Source: Acidocella sp. 35-58-6 | GTDB taxonomy: Bacteria > Pseudomonadota > Alphaproteobacteria > Acetobacterales > Acetobacteraceae | Length of the DNA: 5,284 bases | Direction: 5' to 3' | Assembly (NCBI GenBank): GCA_002281005.1 | Contig: NCFD01000119.1 | Location: 1-5,284 of the forward strand | Shown: piece after piece, positions 1 through 5,284 of the stretch | How the letters are laid out: each line of letters opens with the position of its first letter | Numbering within the stretch: position 1 is the stretch's first letter | Notes under the pieces: model-generated | What the model was told of the DNA's origin: nothing | Database searches by the model: none | What the model saw: only the letters and a program-made list of their open reading frames with translations | Translations under genes and position numbers: made by a program

Positions 1-1608
1 CACGCCGAGCGCCGCGTTGGTTAAATCGGCTTTCATGGTCATCGTGGACCTGCCGTGGTTGTCTTGGGCAATCTGCACGTTCAACGGCACAGTTCCGGTG
101 ATGCCCTGTTTGCCGCGCGTGCCGGAATCCAGCCCGAAGCGGCGCAGCATGGTGTTGCCGGCCGTCGTTTGCAGGCTGAAATTGATCGCTGGCTGTTTGG
201 AATCAAACCCCGCGGTCGCGGTGATGTTGGCGGCTTGTCCATCCAGTGTGGCGGTGCCCTTCGCTTGCAGCCCGGCGATGGTGGCCTGCAATGCTATATC
301 TCCCTGCTTGAATTCCAGGCCATCCAATGGAGTTGGCAGGCTCACACCGGTCAGATGAGCGGCCACATGCAGATCAACCTCGTCGAGTTTCAAATCATTT
401 TTTAGTGGAAAATTTGCGGTCACATTGGCAACTACCGCCCCGTTTGCTTGCCGCAATATCGGCGGTGCGGTTTTCAGCAAATTCAGCGGCGGCGCATTCA
501 ACACAGCCAGTGCGTCGGCCACGGTAGCGCTCACCGGCACGCTTACCTCGGCGGGCTGGTCCTTTTGCATGAGCGCGCCGATTTTCATCTGACCACCCGT
601 CACCGCGATACCACCCAACTGTCCGGCGGTAGCTGTGATCAGGATGTCGTTGATATCCACCAAGGTAAAAACGCCGTTCACCCCGGTAATCGGCGCGGCC
701 TTTGGCACCCAGCCCACTGTCACATGCTCGCCAGTAAAATGCCCGCTCGCTTGGGTGAGCTTCACACTGGTTAAATCCGCCGCCGCACTCAGGTTGAATG
801 TAAAATCAGCGGCCTTGGCCAGACCCGCCGTGATGTTTCGGGTCACCCAGGTGCGCGTCATCGGCACCAGCGCTGCTGGCCAATAACGGGGCAGTTGCGC
901 GGCCTGCACCTGGTCCGCCGTGGCGTTAACCTGCGCCTCCCAGGAATTTTTAAGCGTAGCGCTGCCACTGAAGCCGATCACCGGGGCGCTGCCATCCACC
1001 GGCAGCAAGGTCACCTTGCCATGTTGCAGCACCACATGGCCTGGCGAAATCGCCGCATTGAAGCTGCCGCCGCTGATCGGGAAGGTGATATCGCCCGCCC
1101 CCAGCAACCCGCTCCCCAGGGTAAAATTCAAATCCGCGGCATCAACCCGCAAAAATCCCAGCGTGAAGTTCGCCTGCAATGAAACCGGCACGTTTGAGCC
1201 TGCGAACAGGGCATCCTGGCTGGTCACCGCAATTGGCGCACCGGTTCCCACCAGTGCCGAGGGCAAAAATACCAGCCGGGCCGAGGGGATGGTTAACAGC
1301 GTCACCCCGGCCGCATTGCGGGCGGTCACCCCGCCAAGTTGAAAATACAGCGGCACGCCGGGACCGTTTTTAAAGCCGCCCCACGCCAGGGCCGCCTGCT
1401 TGATCTGAATATCCAACCCCTGACCTGATACTAGATTAGCCAGTTTGGTGGTCACCCAGGGTATCTGAATGGGCCCCTCTGACAACCGGTACGCCAGCCC
1501 GCCAATGGCAAGCCCCAGCACGAGGCATATCTCGAGCAACAGCACGCCGGTATGGTGTAAAAAATACCCGATGGTCCGCCCGGCTTGACCCGGAAGCCGC
1601 TTCATCAT
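1..1608 (-). CDS. AsmA-like/DUF3971 (YhdP-type) membrane-anchored periplasmic protein, N-terminal part
   Basis: The minus-strand frame is open from the ATG at 1608 to the left edge with no stop: 536 codons, C-terminus missing. Residues 1-20 are short and basic (K3, R4, R11). Residues 21-40 form one hydrophobic helix (GVLLLEICLVLGLAIGGLAY), read as a signal anchor. The rest is rich in Gly, Ala, Thr and Val with alternating hydrophobic residues, as in long beta-sheet AsmA-like proteins. The most diagnostic stretch is residues 239-259, with LPRYWP followed by TRTWVTRNI (W243, W254), which resembles the DUF3971 signature of YhdP-type proteins; the following VPKAAPITGVNG and LVDINDILITATAG patterns also fit. 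Family knowledge: AsmA-like proteins (YhdP, TamB, YdbH in E. coli) span the periplasm and are implicated in phospholipid transport to the outer membrane. A second in-frame ATG lies at 1605. GGGACAAG just upstream (1618-1611) is a weak ribosome binding site. The assignment rests on pattern recognition; full-length relatives are usually about 1000 residues or more. Confidence 0.85.
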   Translation of the reverse strand, partial: MMKRLPGQAGRTIGYFLHHTGVLLLEICLVLGLAIGGLAYRLSEGPIQIPWVTTKLANLVSGQGLDIQIKQAALAWGGFKNGPGVPLYFQLGGVTARNAAGVTLLTIPSARLVFLPSALVGTGAPIAVTSQDALFAGSNVPVSLQANFTLGFLRVDAADLNFTLGSGLLGAGDITFPISGGSFNAAISPGHVVLQHGKVTLLPVDGSAPVIGFSGSATLKNSWEAQVNATADQVQAAQLPRYWPAALVPMTRTWVTRNITAGLAKAADFTFNLSAAADLTSVKLTQASGHFTGEHVTVGWVPKAAPITGVNGVFTLVDINDILITATAGQLGGIAVTGGQMKIGALMQKDQPAEVSVPVSATVADALAVLNAPPLNLLKTAPPILRQANGAVVANVTANFPLKNDLKLDEVDLHVAAHLTGVSLPTPLDGLEFKQGDIALQATIAGLQAKGTATLDGQAANITATAGFDSKQPAINFSLQTTAGNTMLRRFGLDSGTRGKQGITGTVPLNVQIAQDNHGRSTMTMKADLTNAALGV

Positions 1609-1622
1609 GTCTTGTCCCGCAC
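1609..1622. promoter_or_regulatory. 14-base divergent gap between the AsmA-like gene and glnE
   Basis: Only 14 bases separate the two divergent ATG codons. They hold a weak minus-strand Shine-Dalgarno-like GGGA (1618-1615, six bases before the ATG at 1608) and nothing purine-rich for glnE. There is no room for a promoter, so each gene's promoter must lie inside the other's coding region. The best plus-strand hint is TTGACC at 1585-1590, a good -35 match, but no convincing -10 follows at 16-18 bases. I saw no clear minus-strand promoter in 1620-1720. Confidence 0.4.
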
Positions 1623-4475
1623 ATGAAGAGCCCTGACACCCTCTGGCCGCCCCCCGCTGACGCACAAGCCGCCGCGCGTCTGCTTACTGAATTTGCCGCA
1701 TTGGGCCGTGCTGAGTCGAAATTTGCTCGCTCCGCCCAAGGAGCTGCGGTGCTGAACGCGCTCGGCGGCAACGCGCCGTACCTGGCCGATCTTGCTTTGG
1801 CGGCGCCGAAAATTCTGATGCAGGCGCTGGATCATCCGCAAGCGCTCATCGACAGTCTGCTCGCCCGCCTGGGCAAAATTCCCCCTACTATCAGCCGCGC
1901 TGAAATTTCTAAAAAACTCCGTATCGCCAAACGCCAGGCCGCACTCACCATCGCGGTTGCCGACATCGGCAGCACTTGGCCTCTCGCCCAGGTCACCCTG
2001 GCGCTGTCCGCCCTGGCTGAGACCTGCCTGAAGGTGGCAATTCGTCATCTGCTGCGTGGTCTGCATGATCAAGCCAGTATCACGCTCCCGGACCCAGCGG
2101 AACCTGACCAAAAATGCGGTTTTGTGGCACTCGCGCTCGGCAAGCTCGGCGCGTTTGAATTGAACTACTCATCCGACATCGACCTCGTTCTCATCTATGA
2201 CCCGCAAAGTCCGGTTTATCCGCCCGATGCGCAAGCCATCATGGCGCGTCTGGCCCGTGACCTCGTTAGTTTATTCTCTACCCGCGATGAGCACGGCTAT
2301 GTTTTTCGCGTGGATTTGCGGCTACGGCCGGACCCCGCCGCCACCCCGCCGGTGATCTCGCTGCCCGCCGCACTCACGTACTACGAAAGCCATGGCCGCA
2401 CCTGGGAGCGCGCGGCATTCTCGAAAGCCCGCCCGCTGGCCGGTGATATCGCGCTGGGTGAGATGTTCCTGGCCGCCATCCGTCCGTTCATCTGGCGCCG
2501 TCACCTGGATTTTGCGGCGATTGCGGACATTCGCGGCATGAAGCGCCAGATTGACGCCCACCAAACCGCCAGCGGCTTGCTGGATCACGATGTCAAACTC
2601 GGCCGCGGCGGCATCCGGGAAATTGAATTCATCGTGCAAACCCTCAGCCTGGTGTGGGGCGGCGAAGACCCGGCCTTGCGTATTCCGCAAACGCTCAAAG
2701 CCTTGCCCGCGCTGGCCCGCGCCCGGCACCTGCCAGAAGCCGCCGCGCGTGAATTGGCGGCGGATTACCAAACCCTGCGCCGGGTCGAGCACCGGCTGCA
2801 AATGGTGGCCGACCGCCAGACCCATTCATTACCCGCCAACCAAGAGACCCTGCAGCAATTTGCCATATTCCTGAATGATCCAGGGTTTTTGAAATCGTTT
2901 CCGAAACTCCTCAACCGTGTGCACCGGCATTTTCTGGCGTTTTTCGACGCCGATTCCGGCCCCGCCACCGTTATCGACCCCGGCGAGACCGGCAAGCCGC
3001 CGCTGGATTTCACAATCAAACTCAAAGCCCTCGGCTTTAGCGATTTTCAGCACATGGCGGAGCGTCTGCGCGCTTGGTCGAGCGGCGGCATCCCGGCACT
3101 GCGCTCCGAACGCGCCCGCGAACTTCTGGATTCATTGGTGCCGCATTTGCTCGAAGCCCTCGGGCGGCAAAAAGACCCCGACCGCGCCTTCCTGCATTTT
3201 GATACCCTGATTTCACGCCAGCGGGCCGGGGTGCAATTACTCTCTTTGTTTGCCCGCAACCCCGCTTTGCTGGACCGTCTGGCGGCGGTGCTGGGGGCCG
3301 CCCCAGTGCTGGCAGAACATCTTGCACAGGACGCCCAGGCGCTCGAAGCCCTGCTCAGCCCCGCCGCCCGCTTTGCCGCCCCCCGGCCAGCGCTTCGCCG
3401 CCTGTTGCATGAAGCCACTGACCTCGAAGGCGTAGTGAGCATCACCCGCCGCTTTGTCCGGCGTGAGGAATTTCATCTCTCGGTTGCCACGCTGGAAGGC
3501 CGGCTGGATGCCAACGAGGCCGGCCGGCTGCGCAGCAACCTCGCCAAGGCAGCGCTTGGTGCCTTGCTGCCGCATGTCATGGCCCAGCATATCGCCCGCT
3601 TTGGCCGTATCCGGGGCATGAAATTCGGCATTGTGGCCTTGGGTAAAACCGGCAGCGCTGAGATGCTGGCCGGCTCCGACCTTGATTTGATGCTGATGTA
3701 TGATCACGCAGCCATGGACACGCCGCCCACCCATTACTTCGTCCGTCTGGCCCACGCGCTGACCGCCGCACTCACGGCACCTGGGCCGGAAGGGCCGATC
3801 TACCATGTCGATATGCGGCTGCGGCCCTCGGGCAACCAAGGCCCGGTGGCGGTCTCGCTGGCATCGTTCAGGCGCTATCATGCCGCCGAATCCTGGACCT
3901 GGGAACGCATGGCCTTGACCCGTGCCAGCGTGTTGGCCGCCACACCGAAGTTTGAGTTGATTTTATCCGATGAAATTCTCATCGCCTTGTCGCGCCCCGA
4001 ACCGGCGGCTGCCATCCGCGCCGATGCCAGTGACATGCTGGCCCGCATCAACCTTGAAATACCGCCTGAAGGCCCTTGGGATGTGAAACATTGCACGGGC
4101 GGTTTGATCGAACTGGCCTTCATCGCCGAGGCGCTGCAACTTATCCACGGCCCCGCCAACCCGGTGTTATTTCGCGCCAATACCGCTGCGGCCTTGCGGG
4201 CTTTGGCCGACGCTGGGCATCTGGGCGCTGCTGATACCGCCACGCTACTGGCGGCTGACCTGTTATGGCGCACCATTCAGGGTATTTCGCGCATCACCGG
4301 CCTGCATGAGCGCGACGAGCATCCGCAACCCGCCACACTGGCACCGCTGTTGCGTGCCACTGGCACCATTGACGTTGCGCAGTTAACCCTCACCATAGAG
4401 CAGCACAGGGCCGCGGTGCGGGATTGTTTCACCCGTATCATCGGCCCGGTAACCCAAGGAGATGAAAACCCATGA
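1623..4475 (+). CDS. glnE: Bifunctional glutamine synthetase adenylyltransferase/adenylyl-removase
   Basis: This cytoplasmic enzyme adds AMP to, or removes it from, a tyrosine of glutamine synthetase subunits, switching GS activity in response to PII protein and glutamine. At 950 residues it is complete and close to E. coli GlnE (about 945). Two homologous nucleotidyltransferase halves are visible. The N-terminal adenylyl-removase half has LGKLGAFELNYSSDIDLVLIY (residues 172-192, metal-binding D185/D187), DLRLRPD (231-237) and the helical-domain motif GRGGIREIEFIVQ (327-339). The C-terminal adenylyltransferase half has ALGKTGSAEMLAGSDLDLML (672-691, D686/D688) and DMRLRPSGNQGP (730-741). Its version of the acidic helix motif is altered, reading TGGLIELAFIAE (825-836): the expected second Glu is A832. 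The ATG at 1623 is the first possible start; family-like sequence (GGNAPYLADLAL, 48-59) begins soon after, but no Shine-Dalgarno precedes it. A TTG at codon 27 is the main alternative. The 3' end overlaps bcp by four bases. Confidence 0.97.
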   Translation: MKSPDTLWPPPADAQAAARLLTEFAALGRAESKFARSAQGAAVLNALGGNAPYLADLALAAPKILMQALDHPQALIDSLLARLGKIPPTISRAEISKKLRIAKRQAALTIAVADIGSTWPLAQVTLALSALAETCLKVAIRHLLRGLHDQASITLPDPAEPDQKCGFVALALGKLGAFELNYSSDIDLVLIYDPQSPVYPPDAQAIMARLARDLVSLFSTRDEHGYVFRVDLRLRPDPAATPPVISLPAALTYYESHGRTWERAAFSKARPLAGDIALGEMFLAAIRPFIWRRHLDFAAIADIRGMKRQIDAHQTASGLLDHDVKLGRGGIREIEFIVQTLSLVWGGEDPALRIPQTLKALPALARARHLPEAAARELAADYQTLRRVEHRLQMVADRQTHSLPANQETLQQFAIFLNDPGFLKSFPKLLNRVHRHFLAFFDADSGPATVIDPGETGKPPLDFTIKLKALGFSDFQHMAERLRAWSSGGIPALRSERARELLDSLVPHLLEALGRQKDPDRAFLHFDTLISRQRAGVQLLSLFARNPALLDRLAAVLGAAPVLAEHLAQDAQALEALLSPAARFAAPRPALRRLLHEATDLEGVVSITRRFVRREEFHLSVATLEGRLDANEAGRLRSNLAKAALGALLPHVMAQHIARFGRIRGMKFGIVALGKTGSAEMLAGSDLDLMLMYDHAAMDTPPTHYFVRLAHALTAALTAPGPEGPIYHVDMRLRPSGNQGPVAVSLASFRRYHAAESWTWERMALTRASVLAATPKFELILSDEILIALSRPEPAAAIRADASDMLARINLEIPPEGPWDVKHCTGGLIELAFIAEALQLIHGPANPVLFRANTAAALRALADAGHLGAADTATLLAADLLWRTIQGISRITGLHERDEHPQPATLAPLLRATGTIDVAQLTLTIEQHRAAVRDCFTRIIGPVTQGDENP
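4456..4461 (+). promoter_or_regulatory. Strong ribosome binding site for bcp inside the glnE 3' end
   Basis: AAGGAG lies ten bases before the ATG at 4472, within the last codons of glnE (encoding part of the QGDENP tail). It fixes the bcp start. It is the only strong Shine-Dalgarno sequence at a gene start in the window, so bcp can probably load ribosomes itself as well as by coupling through the ATGA overlap. Confidence 0.85.
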
Positions 4476-4936
4476 GCATTCAAGAAGGTGATAAAGCCCC
4501 GGATTTTACCTTGCCCGCCTCCGGTGGCCGCACGGTGTCGCTGAAATCCCTGAAGGGCCAGCCGTTTGTGCTGTATTTTTACCCGAAGGCCGACACCCCC
4601 GGCTGCACCAAGGAAGCCTGCGCGTTTGAGGAGGCCTTGCCGCAGCTTGGCAAAATTGGCGTGACCGTGATCGGCGTTTCCAAGGATGAAATGAAACCGA
4701 TCGAGAAATTCGCCGCCAAATATAACCTTACCTTCCCGCTGGCCTCCGACCCCGAAACCACCACCATCGCCGCCTATGGCGCGTGGGCCGAAAAATCCAT
4801 GTACGGCAAAAAATACATGGGCATCGAGCGCTCAACGGTGCTGGTGGATGCCAAAGGCAAGATCGCCAAAATCTGGCCAAAGGTAAAAATTGAAGGCCAT
4901 GCCGCTGAAGTTCTCGCCGCCGTCAAAGCGCTCTAG
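4472..4936 (+). CDS. bcp: Thioredoxin-dependent thiol peroxidase, BCP/PrxQ-type peroxiredoxin
   Basis: This small cytoplasmic peroxiredoxin reduces hydrogen peroxide and organic or lipid hydroperoxides and is recycled by thioredoxin. The 154-residue length is normal for the family. The opening IQEGDKAPDFTLPASGG is typical of BCP. The active-site segment FYPKADTPGCTKEACAF (residues 36-52) gives the peroxidatic Cys45 in a TPGC context with Thr42. Cys50 follows five residues later, matching the resolving cysteine of the atypical two-Cys form known in E. coli BCP. R120 in GIERSTVLVD is the likely conserved active-site arginine. No signal peptide is seen. The ATG at 4472 overlaps the glnE stop as ATGA and has a well-placed AAGGAG, so the start is secure. 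Coexpression with glnE is very likely. A glnE-bcp pairing is, from memory, recurrent in alphaproteobacteria, but no functional link is evident from the proteins. No key residue is missing. Confidence 0.96.
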   Translation: MSIQEGDKAPDFTLPASGGRTVSLKSLKGQPFVLYFYPKADTPGCTKEACAFEEALPQLGKIGVTVIGVSKDEMKPIEKFAAKYNLTFPLASDPETTTIAAYGAWAEKSMYGKKYMGIERSTVLVDAKGKIAKIWPKVKIEGHAAEVLAAVKAL

Positions 4937-4945
4937 CGCCGTTGC

Positions 4946-5284
4946 ATGCGCTGGTACTTCGCCATCGATGAACAAGGGGCCGCGGGCCAGACCGGCGAGG
5001 ATGCCAAATTGGCGGTGCATACCGCGCTGAACGTCGGTGGTCTGGAGCCATGCCTGTTGTACTACGGCGCACCCAGCGACTTTACCGTCTGGATGCAAAA
5101 GCGCGGTGTTGAGATCATCAACACCGCGCCCAGTTTCCTCGACAGCATGAACGCAGCACAAGCCGCCGGCACATTCAAAGCCTATTCCATCGGCCACTGG
5201 TTGCGGATCGCGATTCCGCAGGTGGAAAGCGCAGCAGAATTCGTGCTTTATACCGATTGCGACATGATTTTTTTACACCCGGTG
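4946..5284 (+). CDS. GT8-like glycosyltransferase, N-terminal part
   Basis: The frame runs from ATG 4946 to the right edge without a stop: 113 codons, C-terminus missing. It starts MRWYFAIDEQGA, with no signal peptide or membrane segment in the visible part, so a cytoplasmic or membrane-associated enzyme is expected. The segment HWLRIAIPQV (residues 84-93) followed by EFVLYTDCDMIFLHPV (98-113) matches the GT-A fold layout of GT8-type enzymes: a helix with an Arg, then a strand ending in a DxD motif (D104, D106) that binds the metal and nucleotide-sugar. Donor and acceptor cannot be told; cell-surface polysaccharide or lipopolysaccharide is a reasonable guess only. It lies nine bases after bcp in the same reading frame, separated by TAG and three codons, with no Shine-Dalgarno sequence, so translation probably depends on ribosomes ending at bcp. 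A different GT-A family sharing the DxD layout is possible. Confidence 0.85.
   Translation, partial: MRWYFAIDEQGAAGQTGEDAKLAVHTALNVGGLEPCLLYYGAPSDFTVWMQKRGVEIINTAPSFLDSMNAAQAAGTFKAYSIGHWLRIAIPQVESAAEFVLYTDCDMIFLHPV

Noticed and set aside
17..1373. Several plus-strand open frames of 60-140 codons across this stretch.
   Set aside because: They lie opposite the continuous 536-codon minus-strand frame of the AsmA-like gene, show no recognisable motif and look like low-complexity antisense shadows of GC-rich coding DNA.
1551..1565. AT-rich TATGGTGTAAAAAAT considered as a glnE -10 promoter element.
   Set aside because: It falls within the AsmA-like coding sequence (residues 15-19), fits the -10 consensus loosely and has no recognisable -35 at the proper distance.
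1605..2111. A 168-codon minus-strand open frame crossing the divergent gap and the 5' end of glnE.
   Set aside because: It is antisense to family-like GlnE sequence, overlaps the AsmA-like start in another frame and has no recognisable features.
3237..3881. A 214-codon minus-strand open frame inside glnE.
   Set aside because: It is antisense to conserved GlnE sequence, including the adenylyltransferase DxD region; its translation is rich in His, Gln, Gly and Arg without domain motifs, as expected of an antisense shadow.
4928..4939. Inverted repeat GCGCT-CT-AGCGC over the bcp stop codon, considered as a terminator.
   Set aside because: The arms are only five bases around a two-base loop and no T-run follows, so it cannot be a credible intrinsic terminator; short GC palindromes are expected by chance here.
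4832..5197. A 121-codon minus-strand open frame spanning the bcp-glycosyltransferase junction.
   Set aside because: It is antisense to the recognisable bcp C-terminus and to the glycosyltransferase start; no motif supports it.

Overview
The window comes from a GC-rich (roughly 60 % by eye) alphaproteobacterium, most plausibly an acetic-acid-bacterium relative (Acetobacteraceae/Rhodospirillales). This placement is inferred from the Ala/Pro/Arg-rich style of the proteins and from the gene neighbourhood; no phylogenetic marker was tested. The window is almost fully coding: about 99.5 % of bases lie in four genes.

Layout. (1) Positions 1-1608, minus strand: the N-terminal 536 residues of a large membrane-anchored AsmA-like/DUF3971 (YhdP-type) periplasmic protein, open through the left edge. 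(2) A 14-base divergent gap, 1609-1622. (3) 1623-4475, plus strand: a complete bifunctional glutamine synthetase adenylyltransferase/adenylyl-removase, glnE. (4) 4472-4936, plus strand: a complete BCP/PrxQ-type thiol peroxidase, overlapping glnE by four bases (ATGA) and carrying the only strong Shine-Dalgarno sequence in the window. (5) 4946-5284, plus strand: the first 113 residues of a GT8-like glycosyltransferase, nine bases after bcp and open through the right edge.

How they fit together. glnE, bcp and the glycosyltransferase are packed like one operon with translational coupling, although their roles (nitrogen control, peroxide detoxification, glycan or lipid glycosylation) are not one pathway. 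The AsmA-like protein is transcribed away from them and, by family, probably acts in envelope lipid homeostasis. I see no RNA gene, mobile element, CRISPR array, long repeat or convincing terminator. I find no strong case for an undescribed system; the points most worth checking are the altered acidic motif in the C-terminal half of GlnE and the very short divergent start region.
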